Source: a virus. Taken from it: a DNA stretch of 64,000 bases. Under the pieces are notes generated by a model. It made no database searches. It had not been told where the DNA came from and was given only the letters and a program-made list of their open reading frames with translations. Position 1 is the first letter of the stretch. Each line of letters begins with the position of its first letter. The translations under genes and the position numbers were made by a program. Where the stretch lies: positions 62,001 to 126,000 of the IMG/VR virus record IMGVR_UViG_3300020183_000013. One strand, written 5' to 3'. Shown in pieces: positions 1 through 6,979 of the stretch.

Positions 1-5
1 TTGTA

Positions 6-248
6 ATGAATGCGACAAAAAAGTCTTCAAGAAAAAGGATGAAGAATAAAAAACACAGGACAATATGGAGACTCTGGTCTTATTCGCTTGGTGAAAAACA
101 CGGGAAGAATGATAAAGAAGCAGACATCATTTCAATTGTAAGAACTATCATCTTTGCAACCTATCTGATTACAAACTGTTTTATTGTTGCGGGTGTAATT
201 AGACATTGGAATGACATAGACTACTCAAATGTTGAAAGAGTCAAATGA
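6..248 (+). CDS. Small basic membrane protein, 80 aa
   Basis: The N-terminal third is strongly basic (KKSSRKRMKNKK), followed by a short conserved-looking stretch (IWRLWSYSLGEK) and one hydrophobic segment at about residues 45-65 (IVRTIIFATYLITNCFIVAGVI). I infer a single-pass inner-membrane protein with a cytoplasmic basic tail. Proteins of this pattern recur in T4-like cyanophages as hypotheticals; no function is known to me. Its stop overlaps the next start (ATGA). The reading frame is open to the left edge of the window, so an earlier start cannot be excluded. Confidence 0.7.
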   Translation: MNATKKSSRKRMKNKKHRTIWRLWSYSLGEKHGKNDKEADIISIVRTIIFATYLITNCFIVAGVIRHWNDIDYSNVERVK

Positions 249-460
249 TTTCAAAAAGAATTGATCCACAACCAGAAGTACAACCATTTCATAAAGTATT
301 TCCTTTTGCATTAGAATGGTTCGTAAAGGATGGTAAAAGAAAACTACAGCATAATGCATACTTTCCATATGATGATTACAGAGAAAACTATGTCAAAAAA
401 CTTAAAGGAACAACAGCAATTGGAATCAAAAAATACAAAACAAAACCGAGAAATGATTGA
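245..460 (+). CDS. Hypothetical protein, 71 aa
   Basis: This small aromatic-rich protein starts at an ATG that overlaps the upstream stop (ATGA), which suggests translational coupling. I see no motif I can name. Its end overlaps the most likely start of the next gene, again by ATGA-type coupling. It is probably an early accessory protein of unknown role. Confidence 0.6.
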   Translation: MISKRIDPQPEVQPFHKVFPFALEWFVKDGKRKLQHNAYFPYDDYRENYVKKLKGTTAIGIKKYKTKPRND

Positions 461-647
461 CGATTGTTTCTATGTTGAAGAGAAAAAGTATGGGTTGTGG
501 GATTCATACGATAAAGATGGTAAGTGCATCATTACAGCACTGAATGAGGAAGAATGTGTACGAGCAACAAGGTTCTATTTGAAAGGACAGCAGGAAGGAT
601 GGCCTGACTCTAAAACTTATTCTACAAAGGATAACTATAAACTCTAA
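453..647 (+). CDS. Hypothetical protein, 64 aa
   Basis: The protein contains a stretch typical of small conserved cyanophage proteins (YGLWDSYDKDGKCIITALNEE). I chose the ATG at 453 because it overlaps the previous stop. An in-frame ATG at 390 would give 85 aa but would overlap the upstream gene by about 70 bp. The function is unknown. Confidence 0.6.
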   Translation: MIDDCFYVEEKKYGLWDSYDKDGKCIITALNEEECVRATRFYLKGQQEGWPDSKTYSTKDNYKL

Positions 648-661
648 CTAATTTAAAAAAA

Positions 662-874
662 ATGGAACGTTTTAGAGTAGGAGATACTGTTGCATACATT
701 GGTGCAATAGATGAACAAGTTCACTGGGGTGCTGGTAACAACGATCCTAGGGACATTCTTACTTTAAACACTCATTACATTGTAGAACGTGTCGATGTGC
801 ATACCTGGCATACAAAGTTGACACTTCAAGGTATATCTGGTAGATTTAATTCTGTACATTTTGAAAAAGTATGA
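662..874 (+). CDS. Hypothetical protein, 70 aa, small beta-barrel-like
   Basis: The sequence opens with ERFRVGDTVAYIG and ends with LTLQGISGRFNSVHFEKV. This spacing of small beta-strand segments resembles SH3/KOW-like small barrels, but that is inference from pattern only. The stop overlaps the next ATG (ATGA). The role is unknown. Confidence 0.65.
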   Translation: MERFRVGDTVAYIGAIDEQVHWGAGNNDPRDILTLNTHYIVERVDVHTWHTKLTLQGISGRFNSVHFEKV

Positions 875-1023
875 CTGTAAGAACTTACACACAAAAAGAT
901 GGTACAATTTGGGAATGGGATGAAACTCAACAAATTGCCAACTATATAAAGAATCTGCACAACTCCTATGGAAATACTGACGGAGGGACACAAAGCTCTA
1001 AGAGTAAAGAGCAAGCGGATTGA
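871..1023 (+). CDS. Hypothetical protein, 50 aa, overlaps def
   Basis: This short frame starts at an ATG overlapping the preceding stop and begins MTVRTYTQKDGTIWEWDET. It overlaps the peptide deformylase gene by 56 bp in another frame, which is long for this genome. It is supported by the start coupling and by protein-like composition, but not by a recognised family. Confidence 0.45.
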   Translation: MTVRTYTQKDGTIWEWDETQQIANYIKNLHNSYGNTDGGTQSSKSKEQAD

Positions 1024-1399
1024 TAAAATAGACGATACTGTTCGTACCACTTGTGCAGCACTTGTTGACCTAATGGTTAAAAACAATGGTGTAGGACTTT
1101 CTGCTCCACAATGTGGTATTAACAAGCGTATCATTGTAATCACCGATAATCAATCAATCAAAGTTCTTATCAATCCAGAAATTATATTTCATTCTGAAGA
1201 AACTGAAATGGATGAAGAGGGATGTTTGAGTATCCCTGAGACATTCATCAAAAAGAATAGGTATAGTTCAATCACAATTAAATATCGCAACCTTGCTGGA
1301 CATCCACATTTAGAGACACACAGAGGCTTGACCGCAAGGATTATACAACACGAAATTGATCATCTTGATGGGATATTAATGACTGATGAAACAACTTGA
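968..1399 (+). CDS. def: Peptide deformylase
   Basis: This 143-aa metallohydrolase removes the N-formyl group from nascent proteins. All three family motifs are present: GVGLSAPQ at residues 41-48 (usual form GxGLAAPQ), EGCLS at 84-88 with the metal-binding Cys, and HEIDH at 128-132 with the two metal-binding His and the catalytic Glu. It is shorter at the C terminus than bacterial enzymes, as is usual for phage copies. Peptide deformylase is a known auxiliary gene of marine cyanophages, where it is thought to favour turnover and maturation of host photosystem proteins such as D1. The gene overlaps its neighbours on both sides. Confidence 0.95.
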   Translation: MEILTEGHKALRVKSKRIDKIDDTVRTTCAALVDLMVKNNGVGLSAPQCGINKRIIVITDNQSIKVLINPEIIFHSEETEMDEEGCLSIPETFIKKNRYSSITIKYRNLAGHPHLETHRGLTARIIQHEIDHLDGILMTDETT

Positions 1400-1958
1400 T
1401 AGTGGAAAACTGATGTTTTCTGAGGGTAACAATGACGAATGTTACACTCCGTTTTACGGTGTAACTCCAATTCTCAAATACATCCCTAAAGATGCAGTTG
1501 TTTGGTGTCCATTTGATACGATTGATAGTGAGTTTGTCAAACAGATTAGTAAGCAGAATGAGGTAGTCTTTACTCATATCAATTATAATCAAGACTTTCT
1601 CACCTATGAACCTGACAACTGGGATGTAATCGTATCTAATCCACCATTTACAAACAAGCGCAAGTTCTTCGAGCGAGCATTATCATTTGAGAAACCATTT
1701 GCTCTCATTATGACTAACACTTGGTTGAATGATAGTGCTCCTAAGCAGTTGTTCAAGGATAAGGATCTGCAACTACTAATGTTTGATAAGCGGATGAAGT
1801 TTCATAGCCCTGATGGTAGACCAAACGACAAGATTACATTCAGCAGCAGTTACTATTGCTGGAACTTTCTACCAAAACAAATCATTATGGAGGAGTTGAG
1901 TGTGCCACCTTCCAAACTGGCACAACGGACCCGTAGCGAGGCAGTGCTTCCCCTATAA
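1386..1958 (+). CDS. Adenine-N6 methyltransferase-like protein
   Basis: The protein (190 aa) has NWDVIVSNPPF at about residues 78-88, the motif IV (D/N)PP(Y/F) signature of N6-adenine methyltransferases, and an N-terminal NDECYTPF segment like the DExxTP start of phage Dam-type enzymes. The SAM-binding motif I is degenerate (VVWCPFD), so activity is uncertain. DNA or tRNA could be the substrate. The start overlaps def by 14 bp. The last 15 or so codons run through a promoter module, and the stop codon TAA lies inside the TATAAT -10 box of the next transcript, so the native C terminus may be a late extension. Confidence 0.65.
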   Translation: MKQLDSGKLMFSEGNNDECYTPFYGVTPILKYIPKDAVVWCPFDTIDSEFVKQISKQNEVVFTHINYNQDFLTYEPDNWDVIVSNPPFTNKRKFFERALSFEKPFALIMTNTWLNDSAPKQLFKDKDLQLLMFDKRMKFHSPDGRPNDKITFSSSYYCWNFLPKQIIMEELSVPPSKLAQRTRSEAVLPL

Positions 1959-1959
1959 T
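1918..1959 (+). promoter_or_regulatory. Early promoter, TGGCAC box plus TATAAT
   Basis: A TGGCAC box at 1918-1923 lies 30 bp upstream of a TATAAT -10 at 1954-1959, with no -35 hexamer between. An inverted repeat (GTGCCA at 1902-1907, TGGCAC at 1918-1923) sits at the upstream end. The predicted start of transcription leaves a leader of only about 10 nt before the gene at 1977. This is one of twelve similar modules in the window. Confidence 0.6.
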
Positions 1960-1976
1960 ACTTACATACGCAACAG

Positions 1977-2414
1977 ATGCCGATGAGCACTCCTACCATG
2001 CAAGCACAAGCACAACAAACCATCGCAGAGAATGTTCTCAAGAATACTCTGCTGCTGATTGAAGCATTGAAAGACAACTATCGTCAACACTCGATTCGTT
2101 CTCATCAGCGTTCTGTTGAGCGATTTGATGCAGTTCCTGGTTATCATCAGCGCAAGATTGATGAACTCAAGTCTGGTAAGTGCGACATTGATTATACCAT
2201 CGAGACTGGTAAAAAGTATCACAAAATCATTTTTGTTGATGGTGGTGGACAACGCTCTGCTCATGCTTTCATTGACAAGAACACTGGCGAAGTGTATAAA
2301 ACTGCATCATGGAAGTCTCCTGCCAAAGGTGTTCGTTATGACCTGCGATTGATTGCTGATCGTGAATACCTGCTGGAACATGCAGATTGGAGCGGGGGGT
2401 ATTTATACAAATAA
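1977..2414 (+). CDS. Hypothetical protein, 145 aa
   Basis: First gene of a transcript driven by the TATAAT at 1954. The N-terminal half is helical with a SHQRSVERF stretch; the C-terminal half has a beta-rich pattern (YHKIIFVDGGGQRSAHAFID, then GEVYKTASWKSPAKGVRYDL). The latter resembles conserved hypothetical proteins of cyanophages, with no function known to me. A second ATG at 1983 is equally possible, and neither has a clear ribosome-binding site, which fits a very short leader. Confidence 0.75.
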   Translation: MPMSTPTMQAQAQQTIAENVLKNTLLLIEALKDNYRQHSIRSHQRSVERFDAVPGYHQRKIDELKSGKCDIDYTIETGKKYHKIIFVDGGGQRSAHAFIDKNTGEVYKTASWKSPAKGVRYDLRLIADREYLLEHADWSGGYLYK

Positions 2415-2476
2415 CTCACTCTCAGTCAGTTGGAACTTTCTATGATGCTATTGGAAACTCTGGACATTATTGCACG

Positions 2477-2677
2477 ATGACTTACACTGACATCACAAAA
2501 CTTGAAAATTGTCCCGAATGTGGTGCAAATTGGGTTGAAAAACTGATTCCACAAGAATACTGGGAAAACTATTCTCCACCCTATTTTTATAGTCGTGTGA
2601 TTGGTATTGAATTGCTTGGTGAAGATCGTATCAATCATTGGGTGTGCCCTGATTGTAACCACAAGTTTCCCCGATGA
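2477..2677 (+). CDS. Zinc-ribbon protein, 66 aa
   Basis: Two CxxC pairs (CPECG near residue 12 and CPDCN near residue 59) make a plausible zinc ribbon. The segment between them is aromatic-rich (YWENYSPPYFY). A TTG at 2387 would extend the protein by 30 residues but overlap the previous gene, so I took the ATG. The stop overlaps the next start (ATGA). Such small zinc ribbons in phages often bind nucleic acid or polymerase, but nothing here proves it. Confidence 0.6.
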   Translation: MTYTDITKLENCPECGANWVEKLIPQEYWENYSPPYFYSRVIGIELLGEDRINHWVCPDCNHKFPR

Positions 2678-2928
2678 CTTACTCTAACCTCTCAAAGATT
2701 CGTCCTAAACTGAGAACAACTGGGCGTGTGTCTGGTAACTTCGGCAAGAGCAAAGTTGTTGCTGGTTCATCACTCAACGACATCGGTGGTGATGGTAACA
2801 TAGGTGCCACACAAGATGAATACCTGAAACGATTGTATCTTGCTTTTGATAACACTACCGACCCTAAACTTCGACATTTTCTGCATCAGGAAGTCCGCAA
2901 AATCTACATTCAAAGAGGAACTTGGTAA
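2674..2928 (+). CDS. Hypothetical protein, 84 aa
   Basis: The first half is basic and Gly/Ser-rich (KLRTTGRVSGNFGKSK), probably disordered; the second half is a helical stretch (DEYLKRLYLAFDNTTDPKLR). The gene is coupled to both neighbours through ATGA and TAATG overlaps. I recognise no family. Confidence 0.65.
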   Translation: MTYSNLSKIRPKLRTTGRVSGNFGKSKVVAGSSLNDIGGDGNIGATQDEYLKRLYLAFDNTTDPKLRHFLHQEVRKIYIQRGTW

Positions 2929-3233
2929 TGGCAACTTGGAGAGCAGAAGTATTTGCAAACTCTCGGGTTGGTCGCATCAACACTGAGGTTGAAGCTGCAA
3001 CATTCTCTGGAGCAAAGGAACAGATCTATGCAAAGCACGGTGATGTTCAACAAATTGTAAATCTACGCCAAGTAAGTTCTGGTGGTTCATCAGGTTCTTC
3101 TTTTGACCTTGATGGAACTGTATGGTTAATTGCTATTCTTGTTGGACTCTGGTTGATTGTAGAATACTGGTGGATTATAGTTCCTGTTAGTATCTTAGGT
3201 GGTATTCTTTACTACTTGGGCACCAGGGACTGA
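2928..3233 (+). CDS. Membrane protein, 101 aa, two TM segments
   Basis: A soluble N-terminal part (WRAEVFANSRVGRINTEVEA, then EQIYAKHGDVQQIVNLRQV) resembles a small ferredoxin-like fold seen in other cyanophage hypotheticals. A Ser/Gly linker and two hydrophobic segments follow (about residues 65-80 and 83-97). The start ATG overlaps the previous stop as TAATG. It is last in its operon, just before a promoter module. Confidence 0.7.
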   Translation: MATWRAEVFANSRVGRINTEVEAATFSGAKEQIYAKHGDVQQIVNLRQVSSGGSSGSSFDLDGTVWLIAILVGLWLIVEYWWIIVPVSILGGILYYLGTRD

Positions 3234-3245
3234 CAGTTCAATAAG

Positions 3246-3288
3246 TGGCACACAGGGGACTCCACAGGTCTCTTGTGTGCTCTATAAT
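3246..3288 (+). promoter_or_regulatory. Early promoter, TGGCAC box plus TATAAT, with hairpin
   Basis: TGGCAC at 3246-3251 is followed after 31 bp by TATAAT at 3283-3288. Between them lies a hairpin: GCACACA at 3248-3254 pairs with TGTGTGC at 3274-3280. It probably both ends the upstream transcript and starts the next one, since the -10 begins right after the stem. Confidence 0.6.
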
Positions 3289-3312
3289 ATAGAGGTAATC
3301 AGGGGAACCACA

Positions 3313-3588
3313 ATGACAGCACTCGCTCAGACCCCTCAACTGACCAGCAAGGATGGTAATATGATCGTGGACTTCTACCCTATCAAAACTCCTTATGGTG
3401 ATATTTCACAAGAGTGGTATCTGAAAGTTCTGACCTTCAAGGCTGCTGGAAATCAAATGTCTAAGAAGTGTCTGAATCGTATTGAGATGCTTCGGGAGAT
3501 TCGGGAACGTGTTGCTATTGGTTACACTGAGACCCGTGACAATTCTAATCTTCCTCAACTTGCAAACCCTATGTACGGAGCGTGCTGA
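3313..3588 (+). CDS. Hypothetical protein, 91 aa
   Basis: First gene after the promoter at 3283, with a good ribosome-binding sequence (AGGGGA) 7 nt before the ATG. The protein contains DFYPIKTPYGDISQEWYLKV and a basic helical segment (KKCLNRIEMLREIRERV). I do not recognise the family. Confidence 0.75.
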   Translation: MTALAQTPQLTSKDGNMIVDFYPIKTPYGDISQEWYLKVLTFKAAGNQMSKKCLNRIEMLREIRERVAIGYTETRDNSNLPQLANPMYGAC

Positions 3589-3590
3589 TT

Positions 3591-3749
3591 ATGAAAACCT
3601 ACCGCGTTGGGTTCAAATGGAAAGATGGTTCTGAGTATTATGTCGCAATGAAATGCACAGGTACTCCTACTGAAGTTTCTAAGGAACTTCTGGATCAGGA
3701 CAAAACAGGTAATTTAGTTGCTGTCTACGTTAAACCAGTTCACAAATGA
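3591..3749 (+). CDS. Hypothetical protein, 52 aa
   Basis: A short protein beginning MKTYRVGFKWKDGSEYYV with a beta-hairpin-like N terminus, followed by a helix (TEVSKELLDQD). Its stop overlaps the next ATG (ATGA), which supports it as a real coupled gene. The function is unknown. Confidence 0.65.
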   Translation: MKTYRVGFKWKDGSEYYVAMKCTGTPTEVSKELLDQDKTGNLVAVYVKPVHK

Positions 3750-3877
3750 AAGGATTTCTGTTTGGTTTCATTCTTGGAGTTGCATCTGCAACCGTTGGAT
3801 TCTCTGGACTTGCTCCAATGTTAGATCGCGGAGTTCACACAATTCAAGAGACAACAGAGAGTCTGACGCATAAGTAA
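3746..3877 (+). CDS. Small membrane or exported peptide, 43 aa
   Basis: The first 24 residues are hydrophobic (KGFLFGFILGVASATVGFSG), making one membrane span or an uncleaved signal anchor, followed by a short polar tail. Similar tiny membrane peptides recur in cyanophage early regions. The role is unknown; a change to the host envelope is only a guess. Confidence 0.65.
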   Translation: MKGFLFGFILGVASATVGFSGLAPMLDRGVHTIQETTESLTHK

Positions 3878-3882
3878 TAACA

Positions 3883-4344
3883 ATGAAAGAGTTCAATTAT
3901 GCCCTGGACTATAAAGTTCTGGACTTTACACTTCCAGAGAATCGCAAACTTTATCGCATTGGAAGGGGTGAGCAAGGAGTTTTATTGGTTCGCCCTTATA
4001 CAGACGATATTTGTAAGCATTGGAGATTTGTAAATGAATCTGTGGCTCGCAAATCTGCTGATAAAATATACAGAATGTTCTGTGATTATAAATCCTCTGG
4101 AGACTTCATTGGTATGGACATGTCACGGAAATTTCTTGAAATGGGTTTTACACGCGCCCGCAGGTATGCAAATCATCCTGATGGAAAAAAGTATGCTAGT
4201 GATGGTTCCGTTAAACCCCAGTCGCCAGTCGCACTACATTGTGTCAAAGCGAGATCGGCAACAATCTTCAAAGAAGTAAGAGATAAGGCAGCATATGACC
4301 CAGAGTATGTTATAATGAGAAAGAAATGGAGAGCAGCAGAATGA
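3883..4344 (+). CDS. DUF4385 family protein
   Basis: The protein (153 aa) carries the signature of the DUF4385 family: an N-terminal LDYK..DFT..ENRKLYRIG, then GEQGVLLVRPYTDDI, a central DFIGMDMSRKFLEMGFTRAR, and RYANHPDGKKY. The family occurs in bacteria and in T4-like cyanophages; its biochemical function is unknown. The length matches the family. The stop overlaps the next ATG. Confidence 0.85.
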   Translation: MKEFNYALDYKVLDFTLPENRKLYRIGRGEQGVLLVRPYTDDICKHWRFVNESVARKSADKIYRMFCDYKSSGDFIGMDMSRKFLEMGFTRARRYANHPDGKKYASDGSVKPQSPVALHCVKARSATIFKEVRDKAAYDPEYVIMRKKWRAAE

Positions 4345-4631
4345 ACCTGATCAACTTTAAGCATCGTGAAGACTTTGGACACGAATGGTATGTTCAGGTT
4401 CTTAATGTAAAAGGATGGAGTTTACTTCAAGCATCTGTAAGTTGGAATGATTATCCATCTTGGCCTTATATTCAAATTAAATCTGGTTCTGGTTCTACTT
4501 TGAGTATTTTATTCTGGGTTTATAAATTCGGTTTTGATATTGGTATTCTTGAACGCACTTGGAAATGGGACTATAGGGAGGAGTTGGATGAGCAAGAAAC
4601 TGAACCTAAAATAGAGTTTTATAAAAAATGA
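4341..4631 (+). CDS. Hypothetical protein, 96 aa
   Basis: The protein is rich in Trp and aromatic residues (WSLLQASVSWNDYPSWPY) with a hydrophobic centre (LSILFWVYKFGFDIGIL) that could be a buried strand or a membrane segment. I chose the ATG at 4341, coupled to the upstream stop, over the ATG at 4326. The stop overlaps the next gene. The function is unknown. Confidence 0.65.
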   Translation: MNLINFKHREDFGHEWYVQVLNVKGWSLLQASVSWNDYPSWPYIQIKSGSGSTLSILFWVYKFGFDIGILERTWKWDYREELDEQETEPKIEFYKK

Positions 4632-4813
4632 TAGGAAATCCAGATGATATTATACTCATAAGTCCATCAAAGATGTTTGAGTATGAAAAATTAGCAAGAA
4701 ATATTGATAATTGTGAGAATGTAGAGGAACTGCAACTTTCACTCAAAGGTATGTTAAAGTTGTATATGAAACAACAAGAAGTAACGGCACAAGTATTAAA
4801 AATGAAAATGTAA
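4628..4813 (+). CDS. Small helical protein, paralogue of the gene at 42640
   Basis: The protein (61 aa) shares NPDDI, then MFEYEK.ARNID, and a final KLYxKQQE with the 54-aa protein encoded at 42640-42804, just before gp13. It is predicted to be mostly helical. The function is unknown. The start and stop overlap both neighbours (ATGA and TAATG), so it belongs to this operon. Confidence 0.7.
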   Translation: MIGNPDDIILISPSKMFEYEKLARNIDNCENVEELQLSLKGMLKLYMKQQEVTAQVLKMKM

Positions 4814-5289
4814 TGAGCGAAGTAACCTTTAAAAAGCACAGAGTATTCCGTGAAACTCAATCAGTTATCTTTTATGATATTTCTGTGGAAGGATCTAATG
4901 CATCAGACCTCGTGGTTCATGAAGGTCCTGCTATCAGTCCTCCTGATGATATTGTAGGAGCAAAGCAATTTTATATTCACTATCATCAAGTAGACCACAA
5001 TCGTGTTCTTCAAGGTATTCGCACGTTTGAGTTAGTGAATCCCGAATGGAGATATCCTTATCATATCGTGCATCTTAATCGTTCTTCTGGTGCTCTTGTG
5101 ATTCCAAAGATGACCTTTCATCGTTCTTGGTCTGGAGAAGAAGGGTCAATAGTCATTAACCAAGCAATTCGTGATGAAGAATTTGATGATAAGACTGAGT
5201 TTATTCCAGTATCAGCAGCAAAGAATCCAGATCTTTACCACATTCTTGCACACGAAAAACCAGTCATTCATACACTTGGAGAAATGTGA
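4813..5289 (+). CDS. Conserved hypothetical protein, 158 aa
   Basis: A well-formed globular sequence with His/Tyr-rich segments (QFYIHYHQVDHNRVLQ, then WRYPYHIVHLNRSSGAL and MTFHRSWSGEEGS). The clustered His residues could bind a metal, but I know no family with this pattern by name; I have the impression that homologues exist in other cyanophages. The stop overlaps the next start. Confidence 0.75.
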   Translation: MSEVTFKKHRVFRETQSVIFYDISVEGSNASDLVVHEGPAISPPDDIVGAKQFYIHYHQVDHNRVLQGIRTFELVNPEWRYPYHIVHLNRSSGALVIPKMTFHRSWSGEEGSIVINQAIRDEEFDDKTEFIPVSAAKNPDLYHILAHEKPVIHTLGEM

Positions 5290-5519
5290 TGAAATTAACA
5301 CCAACATCTCTTCGTATTATTGGAAGCATTCTACTCATAATAGGATACTTTATTCTTCTTTATGTTGATGTCAAAACTGGTTGTTGGTTTCGTTTGATTG
5401 GTGGTTTAGTAATGGTTCCGTTCTCCATTAAAATTAAAACTTGGGATGTTGTAGGATTGCAGGTATTCTTCGCAACAATAGATATATCAAAGATTATTCA
5501 ATTGAGTTATGAAAATTGA
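5289..5519 (+). CDS. Membrane protein, 76 aa, two TM segments
   Basis: Two hydrophobic segments (SLRIIGSILLIIGYFILLYV at about 7-26 and LIGGLVMVPFSI at about 35-46) indicate a small integral membrane protein. The ATG at 5289 overlaps the upstream TGA; a GTG one codon earlier is possible. The C-terminal tail is overlapped by the next gene. The role is unknown. Confidence 0.7.
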   Translation: MKLTPTSLRIIGSILLIIGYFILLYVDVKTGCWFRLIGGLVMVPFSIKIKTWDVVGLQVFFATIDISKIIQLSYEN

Positions 5520-5667
5520 TATCACGATGGAAGAGTATGGTATAATTATTAATGCTCTACACTATTATAAAAAAGTAGAGAAGAAAGGAAACTTTCAGCA
5601 GTATGATGATAAAAGAATTAATGAGTTAAGAGACAAACTATCACATCAAATGGTATGGGAACAGTGA
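5509..5667 (+). CDS. Hypothetical protein, 52 aa
   Basis: A small helical protein beginning MKIDITMEEYGIIINALHYY and ending in SHQMVWEQ. It overlaps the end of the membrane protein gene by 11 bp. Small proteins of this type (ITMEEY...I..AL..Y) are frequent in cyanophages. It ends the operon. The 20 bp around its end are repeated at 6098. Confidence 0.6.
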   Translation: MKIDITMEEYGIIINALHYYKKVEKKGNFQQYDDKRINELRDKLSHQMVWEQ

Positions 5668-5759
5668 AGTATTTCTGACAAATGAAATCAAATGCTTCTC
5701 ATAGAATCACAATAGGCATAAATTTTTATTGCGTAATATCAGAAAATTAACACAAAACA

Positions 5760-5767
5760 TATAAATA
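5760..5767 (+). promoter_or_regulatory. T4-type late promoter motif TATAAATA
   Basis: An exact TATAAATA octamer lies in the 174-bp gap before the small Cys-rich gene at 5842. It matches the late promoter read by gp55 in T4. It is unexpected inside the early cluster and would place the 60-aa protein under late control. The rest of the gap (5668-5841) holds only tiny frames. Confidence 0.5.
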
Positions 5768-5841
5768 GTAGTAGAATATATGTGGTGATACAAATGAACG
5801 AAAACTCTTCATTATGATATTCTTTGTGCGTGGAGGACATT

Positions 5842-6024
5842 ATGCACAACTTAATTTCTTACAATCAACTATCTGGATGGAAACATTTTGAGGATACCGT
5901 AGACCGATGTAACGAGCAAAATGATTTGATTAATGACTATTTTAATTGTTTAATTGAGTGCGATGAAGACCAACAAAATTGTAAACGAATATGCAGGAAA
6001 TTATTAAGTCATAGCTCAATCTAA
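5842..6024 (+). CDS. Small Cys-containing conserved protein, 60 aa
   Basis: The ATG at 5842 has a strong ribosome-binding site (GGAGG) 5 nt upstream, which decides the start over a TTG at 5824. The protein begins MHNLISYNQLSGWKHFEDTV and has five cysteines, four of them in DYFNCLIECDEDQQNCKRIC. This fits a small conserved family of T4-like cyanophages with no known function. A late promoter motif precedes it. Confidence 0.8.
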   Translation: MHNLISYNQLSGWKHFEDTVDRCNEQNDLINDYFNCLIECDEDQQNCKRICRKLLSHSSI

Positions 6025-6036
6025 AAACCGTCTCCC

Positions 6037-6070
6037 GACCCTTGACTTCCACAGTCAGGGGTCTTATAAT
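6037..6070 (+). promoter_or_regulatory. Consensus sigma70 promoter overlapped by an inverted repeat
   Basis: TTGACT at 6042-6047 and TATAAT at 6065-6070 are separated by exactly 17 bp. An inverted repeat (GACCCTTGACT at 6037-6047, AGTCAGGGGTC at 6053-6063, 10 of 11 positions pairing) covers the -35 and most of the spacer. It could be an operator, a terminator stem for the upstream gene, or both. Confidence 0.7.
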
Positions 6071-6117
6071 AGGTGCATACAAATCTAAATCAAAAACCAT
6101 CAAATGGTATGGGAACA

Positions 6118-6291
6118 ATGATTGATCTTATTAAAACACTACTCAAATCAGCACTTGCTACCTCCCGTTGGGGTCCGCTAACAGAGGCAGATGAAGAACT
6201 TGTATGGGACTCTTCCTTTGCTAAAATATTCAAAGCATCATCTATCCACCGAACACCTTTAACACCACGCACTGCGATTACACTCGAATGA
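6118..6291 (+). CDS. Hypothetical protein, 57 aa
   Basis: First gene after the promoter at 6065. It starts MIDLIKTLLKSALATSRW and has an acidic middle (TEADEELVWD). An in-frame ATG at 6109 and a GTG at 6073 are alternatives. The stop overlaps the next ATG. The function is unknown. Confidence 0.6.
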   Translation: MIDLIKTLLKSALATSRWGPLTEADEELVWDSSFAKIFKASSIHRTPLTPRTAITLE

Positions 6292-6515
6292 CTCAAATTA
6301 TTGACTCTTCTGACCCACGATATTTTCGTCAAACATCTGACGAACCCTATCTTCGTCACGATTATAAATTGATAATGAGCAATGGTAATACCGTTGTCTT
6401 TGATAATTATGAAGATGTGCGGCGTAGGTGGTTAGAGAGTGGTGGTAACTTTTTAAGTCACGTTGAAGTTCTAGATCACAAAGAACCAAAGAATAAGAAG
6501 AAGAAAGGATTTTGA
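6288..6515 (+). CDS. Hypothetical protein, 75 aa
   Basis: The centre (YKLIMSNGNTVVFDNYEDVR) is a beta-hairpin followed by a helix, a pattern common among small cyanophage proteins; the C terminus is basic (KEPKNKKKKGF). It is coupled to the upstream gene by ATGA. I cannot name a function. Confidence 0.7.
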   Translation: MTQIIDSSDPRYFRQTSDEPYLRHDYKLIMSNGNTVVFDNYEDVRRRWLESGGNFLSHVEVLDHKEPKNKKKKGF

Positions 6516-6517
6516 TT

Positions 6518-6979
6518 ATGATTGACTGGACAGAAAGATTTTCATCCTTGCCTGATGTAGAACAAGATAAACTAGCCCTGTTGCGTGTGATTGAATGCAC
6601 AAATGGTGTCATTCAACACTCCTATCGTAGTGGAGATGATGATACACTGACGGTTGATGAAGTCAGAGACGCTATGAAGTTTTCTATGGGTTGTATGAAA
6701 CGACAGGAGATACCTGTAGGAGATAAGGTTGTTACCTTTGCACCCGAAACAAAAGAACTGATGACTGAAATGAGACGATTGTATATCTCTGGTGCGAAAC
6801 AAAACAATCAAGAAGATTTTAATGAGTTTCTCAAAGGATCTAAAGCAAATCTACTTGCGATAGGTAAAGAACGCATCTTGAAAGCAAGACGACTTGCATT
6901 CAATCATATTGACGAATTACCACCTCATACATTAGACTGGGGACTTGAATACATCTTTAGTTTTGCTGGGTGGGTATGA
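6518..6979 (+). CDS. Hypothetical protein, 153 aa, helical
   Basis: Predicted to be mainly helical, with CTNGVIQHSYRSGDDDTLTV and a longer basic/acidic helix toward the end (NLLAIGKERILKARRLAF). I took the ATG at 6518 over a TTG at 6512. The last base of its stop is the first base of the next ATG. No family is recognised. Confidence 0.7.
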   Translation: MIDWTERFSSLPDVEQDKLALLRVIECTNGVIQHSYRSGDDDTLTVDEVRDAMKFSMGCMKRQEIPVGDKVVTFAPETKELMTEMRRLYISGAKQNNQEDFNEFLKGSKANLLAIGKERILKARRLAFNHIDELPPHTLDWGLEYIFSFAGWV

